Below, piece after piece: positions 9,069-18,965 of a DNA stretch of 64,000 bases. How positions within the stretch are numbered: position 1 is the stretch's first letter; the number at the start of each line of letters is the position of its first letter. The notes under the pieces are model-generated. The model was not told the origin of the DNA and made no database searches. It saw nothing but the letters and a program-made list of their open reading frames with translations. The translations under genes were made by a program, and so were the position numbers. This stretch comes from Klebsiella terrigena (GTDB taxonomy: Bacteria > Pseudomonadota > Gammaproteobacteria > Enterobacterales > Enterobacteriaceae), in contig NZ_BJNO01000004.1 in the NCBI RefSeq assembly GCF_006539725.1, positions 124,001-188,000 of the forward strand, read 5' to 3'.

Positions 9069-10541
9069 TTACGCGCCGCCGCCGGGAATTTCGCCGGCGG
9101 CGCGACGTTTGCTAAGGCTGCAGGTTGCGGCAAACGCCATCAGCACGATCGCCGCCACGCAGCCGAGCGTCCATGCGCCCATCTGGGAGAAAAAGTGCTG
9201 ATAAGCGGCAATGGCCGTTTCGCTGATTTGCGATTCGGTGGTCTGCTGCGCCACCATCCCCGCCAGCCAGTTGGCGACCGCGCCGGTAGCGAGCATGTAA
9301 ATACCGGTCAGCACCCCGGTCACGCCGGGCATGTTGAGGCGGGTGATCTGCGCCATCGCCACCGGGTCGATAAACAGCTCGGCAAACCCCATCAGCGCCA
9401 GGCCGCCGACCATCAGCCCCATTGAGGCCTGGCCGTCGACGGTTGCGTGGCGGGCGTTAAGCGCCAGCAGCATAAATCCGCAGCCCATCAGCACCAGGCC
9501 AAAGGCGAATTTCAGCCATACCCGCAGCGCGGAGCGGGTGGCGCCTTCCGGGCGCATCAGCCACGCCAGCGCCACCCCCGCCGCCATCACCGCCACCGCG
9601 TTGACCGACTGGAACAGCGCCGTCGGCACTTCAATATTCAGCAGGCGACGATTAACGAAGTGGTCGATAAACAGGCTAATCGAGCTGCCGCCCTGCTGCG
9701 CCAGAACCCAGAACAGCGTCCCGGTCAGCATCAGCAGAACGATTTGCCACAGCGCCCGGCGGTGCTGCGGGGAGGCGATCATGATCCGCGCGACCATCTG
9801 GGCGGCAAACACGCAGACGATCGCCAGCAGATAGCCGGACCAGTTATTTTGCAGCAGCAGCGTAAAGAACACCGGCGCCACGCACAGCATCACCACCAGC
9901 CAGCCCCAGGTCGGCAGCACAAACGTCACCGCCCGCAGCGCCTGCTTGTCGACGCCGCGGGTGTGGCGGAAATAGCGGCTGCCGCTTAAGAAAATCAGCA
10001 GACCGATAAACATGCCGATCCCCGCCAGCGCAAAGCCGATGTGCCAGCCGTACCACTGGGCGGTCAGCCCGCAGGCAATCGGCGCGGCGATTGAGCCGAC
10101 GTTCCCCGCCGCGTAGAGCAGCGAAAAACCGCCGTCGCGACGAGGGTCGTCAACGGCGTAGAGCTCGCCGAGCAGGCAGCTGATGTTGGATTTGAACAGA
10201 CCGTAGCCGCAGATGATGATCGCCAGCGCGAGGTACAGGCTCCAGGTTGCATCGGATTCGACGCCGAGCACCACGTGGCCGAGCGTCATCAGCAGCGCGC
10301 CGGCAATGACCGCCGTGCGGTTGCCGAGCAGGCGGTCGGCAAGCCAGCCGCCGAGAATAGGGGTAACGTAAACCAGAGAGGCGTAGGCGCTAAACAGGCT
10401 GATCGCGTGGCTGTCATCAAAGCCAAGCTGATGGGTGAGGTAGAGGATAAGTAGGGCACGCATGCCGTAAAAGCTGAAGTATTCCCAGATTTGAATCGCT
10501 ACGATGTAATAGATCGCGCGCGGCTGTGAGGGTGTTTTCAT
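9069..10541 (-). CDS. dtpC: Proton-dependent di/tripeptide transporter DtpC (YjdL)
   Basis: 490-residue inner membrane symporter of the POT/PTR family with about 14 hydrophobic segments. The first 60 residues are nearly identical to E. coli DtpC, including the atypical IWEYFSFYG version of the family ExxERFxYY motif. It imports di- and tripeptides, preferably with lysine, using the proton gradient, which fits a role next to the lysine decarboxylase genes. It follows cadA after a terminator hairpin, so it is either read through from cadBA or uses its own promoter. The start codon is preceded by AAGGAGA. Confidence 0.94.
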   Translation of the reverse strand: MKTPSQPRAIYYIVAIQIWEYFSFYGMRALLILYLTHQLGFDDSHAISLFSAYASLVYVTPILGGWLADRLLGNRTAVIAGALLMTLGHVVLGVESDATWSLYLALAIIICGYGLFKSNISCLLGELYAVDDPRRDGGFSLLYAAGNVGSIAAPIACGLTAQWYGWHIGFALAGIGMFIGLLIFLSGSRYFRHTRGVDKQALRAVTFVLPTWGWLVVMLCVAPVFFTLLLQNNWSGYLLAIVCVFAAQMVARIMIASPQHRRALWQIVLLMLTGTLFWVLAQQGGSSISLFIDHFVNRRLLNIEVPTALFQSVNAVAVMAAGVALAWLMRPEGATRSALRVWLKFAFGLVLMGCGFMLLALNARHATVDGQASMGLMVGGLALMGFAELFIDPVAMAQITRLNMPGVTGVLTGIYMLATGAVANWLAGMVAQQTTESQISETAIAAYQHFFSQMGAWTLGCVAAIVLMAFAATCSLSKRRAAGEIPGGGA

Positions 10542-10560
10542 GAGGTCTCCTTGCAGCGTG

Positions 10561-10591
10561 AAAAAGGGAAGTGGCAGGCCACTTCCCTTTG
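10561..10591 (-). terminator. Terminator downstream of cadA
   Basis: Perfect 11-bp inverted repeat AAGGGAAGTGG / CCACTTCCCTT with a 4-base loop. Read leftward it is followed by a T run (TTTTT), 10 bases past the cadA stop. Confidence 0.88.
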
Positions 10592-10600
10592 GTGCTTCAG

Positions 10601-12748
10601 TTACTTGGTGTTTTCGTCTTTCAGCACCTTAACGGTGTAGCGACCATCCGCCTGACGATATGCGCCGTGGATATCGGTTTCGAAGCCCGGGTAGTGGGCG
10701 CCGATTTCGCACAGCATCTGCAGGAACTCCAGCACCGGACGGCTCTCTTCGGTGATCATCTCACCCGGCATGACCAGCGGAACTCCCGGAGGATACGGCA
10801 GGATCATGTTGGCATTGACGCGACCAACCATCTCTTCGAGATAGACCTCTTCGGTCTGACCGTGCAGCTCTTTCTGGAACGCGGCGTACGGCGTCACCAT
10901 CATTTTTGGCAGCACTTCAAACGCGCGGAACATCAGGTCCGGCAGGTTGTGATGCTCGACCAGTTTGTGAATGTTCTGTGCCAGCTCCTGAACGCGCATG
11001 TTTTCATAGAATTCAGGATCTTCGCGGTACAGAGACGGCAGCATGTTTTTCACACGCAGGTTGAGGTCGAACGCGCGTTTGAAGTCGGTTAGCGCGCGCA
11101 GCAGGCTCAGGGCCTTGGTTTTGTCGATACCAATGCTGAACAGGAACAGCAGGTTGTACGGGCCGGTTTTCTCGACCACGATGCCGTGTTCGTCGAGGTA
11201 TTTCGCCACGATGCTGGCCGGAATACCGAACTCATCCATGGTGCCGTCTTTTTTCATCCCCGGAGTCAGCAGAGTGACCTTAATCGGGTCGAGGTACATG
11301 TGCTCGTTATCGATGTTTTTGAAACCGTGCCATGCGCTGTCGGAACGCAACGGCCAGCATTCTGCACCGTCGATATGCTCCGGCTGCCATACGTCGAAGA
11401 ACCAGCCTTCAGACTCGCCTTTCAGACGCTTGATCTCTTTACGGAACTTGATTGAACGTTCAATAGAGCCGTCGATCAGACGCTTACCGGCGTTGCCTTT
11501 CATCATCGCCGCGGCGGTTTCGGTGGAGGCCACGATCCCGTAGTGCGGAGAGGTGGTGGTGTGCATCATGTAGGCTTCGTTAAAGGTTTCTTCGTTGATG
11601 TCACCTTTCACGTGGATCATTGAAGCCTGGGAGAACGCCGCCAGCAGCTTGTGGGTGGACTGGGTTTCGTAAATGATTTTCCCTTCCACGCGGCCGCCGC
11701 TCATCCCGCATTTACCGGCATAGATTGGCGAGAAGTTGGTGTAAGGCACCCACGCTGAGTCAAAGTGGATGGATTTAACATCGAGGGTTTTCTTGATGAA
11801 ATCGGTGTTGTACAGCAGGCCATCGTAGGTGGAGTTGGTGATAACCGCGTGCACCGGCCAGGTCGCGTTCGGGGTCTCTTTAACGCGCTTCGCGATGGTC
11901 GCGTGCTGGAATTCGCTCTGCGGGATGCCGCCGAGGATACCGTAGGCGTTACGGGTCGGGCGGAAGTAGATTGGCGTAATGTCGCTCATCATCATCAGAT
12001 GGGTCAGCGATTTGTGGCAGTTACGGTCAATCAGCACGGTGCTGCCGGCCGGGGCCGAGTACATACCGACGATTTTGTTGGCGGTAGAGGTGCCGTTGGT
12101 CACCATGTAGCTGCGTTCAGCGTTAAAGACGCGGGCGATATACTCTTCCGCTTCTTTGTGCGGGCCGCTGTGATCCAGCAGGGAGCCCAGCTCAGAAACC
12201 GAAATCGAGATATCCGACTTCATGGTGTTCGGGCCAAAGAAATCGTAGAAGATGCTGCCTACCGGGCTTTTCTGGAAGGCGGTACCGCCCATGTGGCCTG
12301 GGGTACAGAAGGTGTATTTGCCTTCACGCACGTATTTGAACAGCGCCTTGGTCAGCGGCGGCAGAATCGTATCGATATACTCATCGGTGTTCTGTTTGAT
12401 TTTATCGGCGATGTCGTCAGCCGCGCCCAGCGCATATTCGAAGAAGCGAACCTGCATCCGCAGATCGTTGAGACTGACGTCCAGCGTGGAGTAGGTGTTG
12501 GCGAAAGCGTACAGCGGCATATATTCGTTCAGCTTGCTGATCTCTTCGCACAGCTCAAGATTGTATTTATCCCAGTCAAAGATAACGCCGCACAGGCGGG
12601 AGTTATTTTCGATAAGTTTCAGTAAATCTTCGCGGTCGTTCGGATAGACAATACGGAAGTCCAGGCGTTCAAGGGCACGATGCAGTTCACGGATAGGCTC
12701 TTCTTTAAAGTAGACGCCCATGTGATTCATGATTGCGATAACGTTCAT
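10601..12748 (-). CDS. cadA: Inducible lysine decarboxylase CadA
   Basis: 715-residue PLP-dependent decarboxylase that converts lysine to cadaverine and CO2, consuming a proton and raising internal pH under acid stress. Layout is the wing/receiver-like N-terminal domain (1-130), the PLP fold with the lysine Schiff-base site in [14 protein letters not shown] near residue 367, and the C-terminal decamer-forming domain. Length and sequence match E. coli CadA throughout. The start at 12748 (MNVIAIMNH) is preferred over a TTG two codons upstream; GGAGA precedes it. It lies 82 bases behind cadB in the cadBA operon, controlled by CadC. Confidence 0.96.
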   Translation of the reverse strand: MNVIAIMNHMGVYFKEEPIRELHRALERLDFRIVYPNDREDLLKLIENNSRLCGVIFDWDKYNLELCEEISKLNEYMPLYAFANTYSTLDVSLNDLRMQVRFFEYALGAADDIADKIKQNTDEYIDTILPPLTKALFKYVREGKYTFCTPGHMGGTAFQKSPVGSIFYDFFGPNTMKSDISISVSELGSLLDHSGPHKEAEEYIARVFNAERSYMVTNGTSTANKIVGMYSAPAGSTVLIDRNCHKSLTHLMMMSDITPIYFRPTRNAYGILGGIPQSEFQHATIAKRVKETPNATWPVHAVITNSTYDGLLYNTDFIKKTLDVKSIHFDSAWVPYTNFSPIYAGKCGMSGGRVEGKIIYETQSTHKLLAAFSQASMIHVKGDINEETFNEAYMMHTTTSPHYGIVASTETAAAMMKGNAGKRLIDGSIERSIKFRKEIKRLKGESEGWFFDVWQPEHIDGAECWPLRSDSAWHGFKNIDNEHMYLDPIKVTLLTPGMKKDGTMDEFGIPASIVAKYLDEHGIVVEKTGPYNLLFLFSIGIDKTKALSLLRALTDFKRAFDLNLRVKNMLPSLYREDPEFYENMRVQELAQNIHKLVEHHNLPDLMFRAFEVLPKMMVTPYAAFQKELHGQTEEVYLEEMVGRVNANMILPYPPGVPLVMPGEMITEESRPVLEFLQMLCEIGAHYPGFETDIHGAYRQADGRYTVKVLKDENTK

Positions 12749-12830
12749 AGTCAAATCTCCAGATAGAGAAAGCCCCTCCCGCCACGTAGTGACAGGTGCA
12801 GGAAGGAGCTCCAGGAAAAGGGGTTACTGA

Positions 12831-14168
12831 TTAATGTGCGCCGGCGGTAGAGTTGTCCGCAGAGTCATTGGCGTGCTGGCGTTGGTGCATTTTGCGGCCG
12901 TAGAACATCAGGATTATCAGGCTGACGATAAAGGTCCCGGCCAGTTCGAAGGAGCTTGCCCCCATCAGGGCGATGAAGCAGAAGCCGCAGCCCAGCACCG
13001 AACAAATCAGGCTCACCAGGTTACGAATGTTGATGCCTTCGAAGCGAATCAGGTCAACGCAGGAGTAGAAGTAAGGCAGCATGGTCAGCAGTACGGCGAT
13101 ACCGGTCAGCTCACCGAACAGGTCAGAGGCTTTACCGCCGCTGGAGTTCATCAGGGTAATCAGCACCATCAGCACGGTCATTTTCACCGCCGCCAGCAGC
13201 AGGCCTTTTTTCGGGTTACCGTTGCTATCAAGTTCGCCGTAGATTTTCGGGAAGTTACCGTCGTTGGCGGCACGTACGCCGGCCTGGCCAACCAGCATCA
13301 TCCAGGAACCGAGAGAGGTCAGGCAGGCAAAGGCGGTGAAGGCGGAAACCATCGGAGCCGCCCAGCCGCCGAGGATAGTTGAAGCACTAATGGCGAACGG
13401 TGCGCCCGATGCGGCCATCTGCGCAGCAGGGTACATCCCGGCAATAACCTGAGTCGCGGCGATATAGACGATACCTGCCAGCGCGGTACCCAGCATGGTA
13501 GCCAGCGGCACGGTACGTTTCGGGTTTTTCACCATCCCGGTACTGACGGCGGCGGATTCTACGCCGACGAAGGCCCACAGGCACAGCAGGATACTTTTCA
13601 CGACCGCGTGGCTATCGGTGGTGCTGGAGGTGTTCCAGTTTGCCTGATAGGTGGCAGCGTCAAACCAGTGCCAGCCGACAACCGCCGTCATGACCACCGG
13701 AATTAATACCAGCACCAGACCAATGGTGGTCAGGCGGCTTACCCAGGTCCCCCCGAGCATATTAACGAAGGTAAATATCCAGACGATTGCAATACAGGCA
13801 ATACCGGCTGGAACCGGGTTATTTAATATAGGGAAGAATGTCGACAGGTAGGATACGGCGGTAATCCCGATAGCCAGGTTACCAATCCAGTTGGCATGAT
13901 AATAAAGGACGCCAGTCTGGAAACCGAACGCCGGAGATATTTCGCCAGCGTACGCAATTGGGCCACCCTGCTGCGGATTCTTGGTCGCCAGTCGGGCATA
14001 AACATAAGCCAGAGACATTGCGCCAATAATAGAAATCACCCACCCCCAGATTGCAATTGAACCAATACTGGCGAGGTTCGCAGGTAATAATGCAATACCG
14101 CTCCCCATCATATTACCGGCAACTACGCCGGTACAGGCAAATAGCCCGATCTTCTTGGCAGAACTCAT
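12831..14168 (-). CDS. cadB: Lysine/cadaverine antiporter CadB
   Basis: 445-residue APC-superfamily inner membrane protein with about 12 membrane segments. It exchanges external lysine for internal cadaverine, so that CadA can keep consuming protons. The N-terminal GVVAGNMMGSGIALLPANLA is the typical first helix of basic amino acid/polyamine antiporters, and the rest tracks E. coli CadB. AGGAG lies before the start. First gene of the cadBA operon; the 365 bases upstream are the CadC target region. Confidence 0.95.
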   Translation of the reverse strand: MSSAKKIGLFACTGVVAGNMMGSGIALLPANLASIGSIAIWGWVISIIGAMSLAYVYARLATKNPQQGGPIAYAGEISPAFGFQTGVLYYHANWIGNLAIGITAVSYLSTFFPILNNPVPAGIACIAIVWIFTFVNMLGGTWVSRLTTIGLVLVLIPVVMTAVVGWHWFDAATYQANWNTSSTTDSHAVVKSILLCLWAFVGVESAAVSTGMVKNPKRTVPLATMLGTALAGIVYIAATQVIAGMYPAAQMAASGAPFAISASTILGGWAAPMVSAFTAFACLTSLGSWMMLVGQAGVRAANDGNFPKIYGELDSNGNPKKGLLLAAVKMTVLMVLITLMNSSGGKASDLFGELTGIAVLLTMLPYFYSCVDLIRFEGINIRNLVSLICSVLGCGFCFIALMGASSFELAGTFIVSLIILMFYGRKMHQRQHANDSADNSTAGAH

Positions 14169-14485
14169 GTTTGCTTTTCTCCTAAGTTTATTTGGGAGGT
14201 ACAGATCATGATAGTGAACCTTTTATTGACCCGACCAACTGCCAACCAGATTACTGATTCAAAGAAGATAAGTCCTAAAGATAAAGTGAAATAACAGCAA
14301 ACATCAGACAAATGATATTTTGACCTTTTTTGATTAACATATAAGGATGACATGTTGATATCATAAAAAGATAAACATCATTAAATTACAGTCAGTTACG
14401 AGAAGATTTTTATGTTGGAAATGTGTTGCTGGCGGCGGTTAAATCACCCCACAAATATAACAATCGCCGGCCTCATGAGAAACAT
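14169..14485 (-). promoter_or_regulatory. cadBA promoter and CadC control region
   Basis: AT-rich stretch between cadC and cadB without a convincing gene. In E. coli the equivalent segment carries the CadC binding sites and H-NS-sensitive DNA. The low GC compared with the flanking genes fits that role. The exact -10/-35 and CadC sites cannot be fixed by eye here. Confidence 0.6.
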
Positions 14486-14489
14486 AAGT

Positions 14490-14528
14490 TTAACCTCACC
14501 ATGCCAAAAACCATTCGCATGGTGAGGG
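14490..14528 (-). terminator. Hairpin downstream of cadC
   Basis: Eleven-bp perfect inverted repeat CCTCACCATGC / GCATGGTGAGG just after the cadC stop. The T tract on the leftward strand is poor (TTAAACTT), so termination may be partial. Confidence 0.65.
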
Positions 14529-14533
14529 TTTAC

Positions 14534-16057
14534 TTATTCTGAAGAGAGGAAGTTATCGAGATACGGCACCACCCGGGTAACCGAGGTCTGGAATACCGCG
14601 TTTTCAATCCAGTAAAAGGTGTTTTCGCCAGGGCGTAAATTAAAAGCGGTCAGGTAAGCATCGGCTGCTTCCCGGTTCTCGCCCTTCATCTCGTAGACTT
14701 TACCCAGCAGTACGTAATTCATCCACGACATTTCCATGTCAATCCCGGTATTAATCGCATGGTACGCTTCGTCTACTTTCCCCTGCCCCAGCATATCCAC
14801 GGCTTTAATTTGATAAAACACCGCCAGATCTTTAATACCCGGCATATCGCCAACCCGGTTTATTTCCGCATACAGCGCCGCGAGCTGCTGTTCATCCAGC
14901 GGCTGTTGCGAATGACGTAATACGTCCACCAGCGCCTTTTCCGCATACGCATAGGTAAAGTCAGGAGCCTGTTTAATAACGTCATCAAGCAGCGCGCTGG
15001 CTTTTCCTAAGGATTCGACATCGCCATTCATTAATAGCTGATGCGACTGGTAGAAGTGGGTCAGCGCAACGCTTTGCGAAGGCTGGTACTGCTTAAGCAT
15101 GGTCTGCATGCGTTCCGGCCACGGCTGCTTGAGCGCTTCCGACAGGCTATTGAGCAGATCGTTTTGAATCGACAGCTGGTTGTCGCTGGTGATGAAGTAG
15201 CGCTTGTCCATCATGGTGGAACCGTCGGCGTTATCCACCATCTGCACCGACATAAAGCACTGCTGGGCGCGGTAGTGGCGCTGGTTGACGAACTCAATGG
15301 TCAGCGTTTTACCCGAGCTGCTCGGCTCGTTGATGTTGTAGTTGGTTTTGTCATGCACCATAAAGGTGGAGAAGGTATTCAGCGAGGTGGTCACCAGGCT
15401 GCCAAGCCCCACCGCATAGGAGTGCTGAGACGCCCAGTTGGTGCAGGAGTTACCGTTAAGCAGGTGGATATCAATGTCGCGCGGGTTTAACAGCAGGCGG
15501 GCTTTATTGACCGGCGGGCGCGATTCGATGCTCGACAGCGCCACCAGCGCCACGCAGGTTGCCAGCGCCAGCAGGAACAGCCCCCAGACGATAAAGGTGC
15601 TGATCCCCTTGCGTCTCTCCGGCCTGGCCGGGGGTTGAACGCCGGACGCGACGGGCGCGGATGGCGCAGCGGCTTCCGGCACCGCCTGCGGCGCGAGCGG
15701 CGAAAGGAGCGGCGTCAGCTCTTCCCCCTCCTCCGTACACCAGATGACCGGCACCGTCAGCTTATAGCCGCGTTTCGGTACCGTTGCGATATATTCGAGG
15801 CTGCTATCGTCGCCGTCCTTCAGCGACTTGCGCAGTTCAGAAATGCTCTGGGTGACGACGTGGCTGGTCACAACGTTGCGCGTCCAGACATTATCAATCA
15901 GCTCGTCCCTGCTGAGCACTTCGCCAGGATGGCGGGCAAAGAAAACCAGAAGATCGATTAAGCGCGGTTCAAGAGTGAGCTGGCGTCCCTTCCGGCTAAT
16001 TTGGTTAACAGAGGGGGTAACCAGCCATTCTCCAACGCGAACAACAGGTTGTTGCAT
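14534..16057 (-). CDS. cadC: Membrane-bound pH/lysine sensor and activator CadC
   Basis: 507-residue ToxR-like activator of cadBA. Residues 1-105 form a winged-helix OmpR/PhoB-type DNA-binding domain (TLEPRLIDLLVFF, VPKRGYKL). A proline/alanine-rich linker follows, one membrane helix spans about 154-174, and the rest is a periplasmic sensor. The two periplasmic cysteines that form the pH-sensitive disulfide in E. coli (C208, C272) are present as C205 and C267, and the membrane cysteine as C168. The start at 16057 gives the family N-terminus MQQPVVRVGEW; a longer frame to 16099 adds 14 residues not seen in E. coli. It lies upstream of cadBA on the same strand with its own promoter. Confidence 0.94.
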   Translation of the reverse strand: MQQPVVRVGEWLVTPSVNQISRKGRQLTLEPRLIDLLVFFARHPGEVLSRDELIDNVWTRNVVTSHVVTQSISELRKSLKDGDDSSLEYIATVPKRGYKLTVPVIWCTEEGEELTPLLSPLAPQAVPEAAAPSAPVASGVQPPARPERRKGISTFIVWGLFLLALATCVALVALSSIESRPPVNKARLLLNPRDIDIHLLNGNSCTNWASQHSYAVGLGSLVTTSLNTFSTFMVHDKTNYNINEPSSSGKTLTIEFVNQRHYRAQQCFMSVQMVDNADGSTMMDKRYFITSDNQLSIQNDLLNSLSEALKQPWPERMQTMLKQYQPSQSVALTHFYQSHQLLMNGDVESLGKASALLDDVIKQAPDFTYAYAEKALVDVLRHSQQPLDEQQLAALYAEINRVGDMPGIKDLAVFYQIKAVDMLGQGKVDEAYHAINTGIDMEMSWMNYVLLGKVYEMKGENREAADAYLTAFNLRPGENTFYWIENAVFQTSVTRVVPYLDNFLSSE

Positions 16058-16336
16058 AAAAAGGGCCCAAACGAAAAGGGAAAGGCGCGATGATACCACA
16101 TTTACCCTACCTATTTATGATAGGGGTCATGACCTTGAACGCGTTATATCGCTCTGCGTTTATTAAGTTTAGCCATTTTTTGTTTTTAGACAAAACCAGC
16201 AATAGTTTATTAACACTTTTGCCATTTCATTAAAAATATCCGGGAACCACTCTGCGTCCATCGTTTATTCAGCGTTCATTCCCTCGGGCGCGACGGTTTA
16301 CGCGCCGATAGCGAACGGGCTCCACGGAGACGCATC

Positions 16337-16506
16337 ATGCTATTTAATTCCTACTCTTTACCGGCGCTGACGCTGAAAAATCGTATTGTTATGCCCCCGA
16401 GCGCTCTTCGGCGGGGTCAGGCAGGCTATCCTGACGACCCCGCCGTCGCGGCGAAGTCAAGCGGCACTCGCCCGCCGCCCTTTTGCTGCGGGACTTTCAC
16501 GCGTTA
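16337..16506 (+). pseudogene. 5' fragment of an Old Yellow Enzyme-type alkene reductase gene
   Basis: ATG at 16337 opens a 56-codon frame whose first 21 residues (MLFNSYSLPALTLKNRIVMP) are the classic N-terminus of NemA-like NADH:flavin oxidoreductases. After MPP the expected MTRSRA segment is lost and the rest is unrelated up to the stop at 16504-16506. It is therefore a truncated remnant of about 70 bases of real homology. It sits at the boundary between the cad block and the accessory genes, suggesting a deletion or insertion endpoint. Confidence 0.7.
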
Positions 16507-17130
16507 GCGACGGCGCCGCACCGCCTGCTCCAGCGCCGTAATATCCTCCCCGGACAGCAGCGGCTGCAGCGCCAGCAGCTCGTCCTCCGGCAAAGCGTAG
16601 AGGTTCAGCGCAAGCAGGCGCTGAATATCCGACTCGGCAAAGCGGTATTTGATAAATTTGGCCGGGTTACCGCCCACCACCGCATACGGCGGCACGTCTT
16701 TAGTCACCACCGCGCCTGCGGCAACCACCGCCCCTTCGCCTATCGTCACGCCGGGCATAATCATCGCCCGCATGCCAAGCCAGCAGCCATCGTTGAGCAC
16801 CGTATCGCCGCGGTGCTGATACGATGCGGCAATGGACTCCATAAACGGATAGAGGCTGATCCAGTCGATCCGATGGGTGCTGTTGCCGCCCATCAGGATC
16901 GCCGTTTCCGCGCCGATGCAGACGAAATTGCCGATGATGAGCTTATCCAGCTGTCCTAAGGGCTGCCACTGCTGGCTAACCGCATCCCCGTGCAGATAGC
17001 GCACCACGGAGCGCTCAAAGCCGTTGTCCCAGCAGTCGCTGTAGTAGCTGTGGGTGCCTTTAATAATGATGTTCGGATTGGTCACCGTCTGGTGCAGACG
17101 TTCGGTTCTCGACCAGTGTTTGTCGGTCAT
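16504..17130 (-). CDS. CatB-type hexapeptide acetyltransferase (xenobiotic acyltransferase)
   Basis: 208-residue trimeric left-handed beta-helix acyltransferase of the CatB/Vat group. Key segments are SYYSDCWD near residue 29, the [20 protein letters not shown] strand, [10 protein letters not shown] with the catalytic histidine, and [20 protein letters not shown] followed by [14 protein letters not shown]. Members acetylate chloramphenicol or streptogramins, though many chromosomal copies have no proven resistance role. Full length for the family, with GGAAGGA before the start. It overlaps the end of the alkene reductase fragment by three bases, consistent with its being close to a junction. 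Confidence 0.85.
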   Translation of the reverse strand: MTDKHWSRTERLHQTVTNPNIIIKGTHSYYSDCWDNGFERSVVRYLHGDAVSQQWQPLGQLDKLIIGNFVCIGAETAILMGGNSTHRIDWISLYPFMESIAASYQHRGDTVLNDGCWLGMRAMIMPGVTIGEGAVVAAGAVVTKDVPPYAVVGGNPAKFIKYRFAESDIQRLLALNLYALPEDELLALQPLLSGEDITALEQAVRRRR

Positions 17131-17203
17131 GGGGGCATTCCTTCCGCGTTAATATGTCCTGTTAGTCAGGACATATCATAAGCCGGAAACGCTCAACCGG
17201 CGC

Positions 17204-18124
17204 TCAATAGCGCGAAGCGACGCCGTCAGGGCAGGTTTTAAAGCGGCGATGGAGCCACATATATTGCTCCGGCGCCATCAGGATGCACTTCTCAACGATC
17301 TTGTTCATCCACGTCGCCGTGGTTTGCGGATTCTCCAGCGGCGGCCTCGACTCTGGGATCATAGAGATGAGCTCATATCCGCCGCCGTTTGGCTTACGCC
17401 GTGGGACGAAGGGGACGATCGTCGCCTTCGACATTTTGGCCAGCACCCAGGTGCCGGTCGTCGTGGCCGCCTGCTCCACGCCAAAAAATGGCGCAAACAC
17501 GCTGCTGCCTGGCCCGTAGTCATGATCGGGCGCGTACCACAGAATTTCGCCCTCCTTCAGCACCCGCACCATTCCCTTCAGGTTTTTGCGATCGAGCATC
17601 GTCTTATTGGAACGCAGCCGCCCGCAGGTTTGCAGCCAGTCAAGCACCGGGTTGTCATTGGGGCGGTACACGCCGATCCCCGGCGTATGCATGCCGAACA
17701 TCCGCGCCCCGAGCTCAAGGGTCAGAAAATGGACGCCGATCAGCAGCACTCCCTGCTTTTGCGCCTGTAAATCGATGACCGCCTCAAGCCCGCTGGTCTC
17801 GGTCCAGCGGGCAATCCGCCGCTCCGGCCAGAACCACGCCATGCCGGTTTCCATTACCCCCATGCCCAGCGATTCAAAATTCTGCACCACCATCTTGTGG
17901 CGCTGCGCGGCGCTCATTTCCGGGAAGCAGAGTTCGACGTTACGCCGGGCAATGCGTGCACGACGCGTCATAAAGCGCATCGCCAGGCGGCCAATCGAGG
18001 TCCCCAGGCGGTAAATAAGCGGATACGGCAGCTGCACAACCAGCCACAGCAGGCCAGCCCCCAGCCATATCAAGCCGTAACGAGGATGCAGCAGGGATGC
18101 GGAAAACTTCGGTAGCTGGGTCAT
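17204..18124 (-). CDS. lpxL: Lipid A lauroyl/palmitoleoyl acyltransferase, LpxL type
   Basis: 306-residue inner membrane acyltransferase of the HtrB/LpxL family, which adds a secondary acyl chain to Kdo2-lipid IVA. One N-terminal membrane helix ([20 protein letters not shown]) is followed by the catalytic [13 protein letters not shown] (HX4E motif) near residue 132, and by YRPNDNP and [15 protein letters not shown]. The sequence resembles E. coli LpxL (ending [14 protein letters not shown]) more than LpxP. In E. coli lpxL is located elsewhere, so this is probably an additional copy; klebsiellae are known to carry two LpxL versions. AGGAATAAT lies before the start. Confidence 0.9.
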   Translation of the reverse strand: MTQLPKFSASLLHPRYGLIWLGAGLLWLVVQLPYPLIYRLGTSIGRLAMRFMTRRARIARRNVELCFPEMSAAQRHKMVVQNFESLGMGVMETGMAWFWPERRIARWTETSGLEAVIDLQAQKQGVLLIGVHFLTLELGARMFGMHTPGIGVYRPNDNPVLDWLQTCGRLRSNKTMLDRKNLKGMVRVLKEGEILWYAPDHDYGPGSSVFAPFFGVEQAATTTGTWVLAKMSKATIVPFVPRRKPNGGGYELISMIPESRPPLENPQTTATWMNKIVEKCILMAPEQYMWLHRRFKTCPDGVASRY

Positions 18125-18528
18125 ATTATTCCTGTTAATTCAGTCAAATATATAGACGCTTCGATGTATAAGGCCAGAGGACGGGCATACTGTTTAGCAA
18201 TAAACAGGTCGTGAATTCATCGTGCGGAAGTTTATTTCCGCCCAGGCCGCGCGCTATTTTCTGCCGGGGATTATAGGTCTTTCACCGCCATAAAATGACT
18301 TAATCCCGGTAACAAATTTATTATTAACTAAATAACCGCGAGGTTTATAGCAATAGCGCGATGGGCTTACGAGGATATCTACCGGTAATAGCATCATAAA
18401 GTAATACATCTCGTTGTCGTTTTAGTTTAACCAGCGATTTATTATCCAAAATTAAACAGCACGCTTGCAATTTCAGCGAACAGAAGTGGTACCAGGCAGG
18501 CTATTTTACTCTGCTGACAGGCTCTACC
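18125..18528. other. Intergenic, no gene recognised
   Basis: About 400 bases of AT-rich sequence between the divergent lpxL-type gene and the small lipoprotein. No supported reading frame, tRNA or clear hairpin was found; it presumably holds the promoters for both sides. Confidence 0.5.
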
Positions 18529-18696
18529 ATGGTTAAAATGCTTATACTCCGCGCGGTGCTGCTTCTGACCTCGTGCATGGGGAGCGCGCCGGGAACGGCG
18601 CCGGAGGCTTTGATCCGCTCTGCTGAAGCAAACCGGCTTCCTCGGTGCCATGACCTTGATAAGCTTATTATCTGCGACTGGGACCGCGACCGCTAA
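18529..18696 (+). CDS. Small lipoprotein (55 aa)
   Basis: Short frame with start ATG at 18529 and stop at 18694-18696. The protein begins MVKMLILRAVLLLTSCMGSA, a basic start and a hydrophobic core ending in the lipobox LTSC, so Cys16 would be lipidated. The mature part is 40 residues, rich in charged residues, with two further cysteines (RCHD and IICDWD). The ribosome site is weak. No family is recognised; similar small lipoproteins of the entericidin/YhfL sort exist but no specific match is claimed. The signal peptide is the main reason to believe it is real. Confidence 0.5.
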   Translation: MVKMLILRAVLLLTSCMGSAPGTAPEALIRSAEANRLPRCHDLDKLIICDWDRDR

Positions 18697-18965
18697 ATAG
18701 GGTCAAAAATGCCGTATCAGGCCGACTGGCCGCCGCCCTATCCGCCTTCCCCACACGCAGCGGCCTCCCCAGGGTCGGCCAGGCACCCGCTTCCCTCGTA
18801 TTTACTGTGACCGAGCCAACGTCCTGAGAAATGACCGTCGGCTGCGGGGTGTACAAATATCCTGAACCGTTCATACTTACCGGTATAGATGAGTCATTGA
18901 TTTTCAATATTAAATTAGCATCAGCACTGTCGTGTAGCAGAATAAATAAAAAGGAAGACCGGCCA

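Noticed and set aside
14165-14353. 62-codon leftward frame in the cadBA control region
   Set aside because: Overlaps the cadB start, has no family and lies in regulatory DNA.
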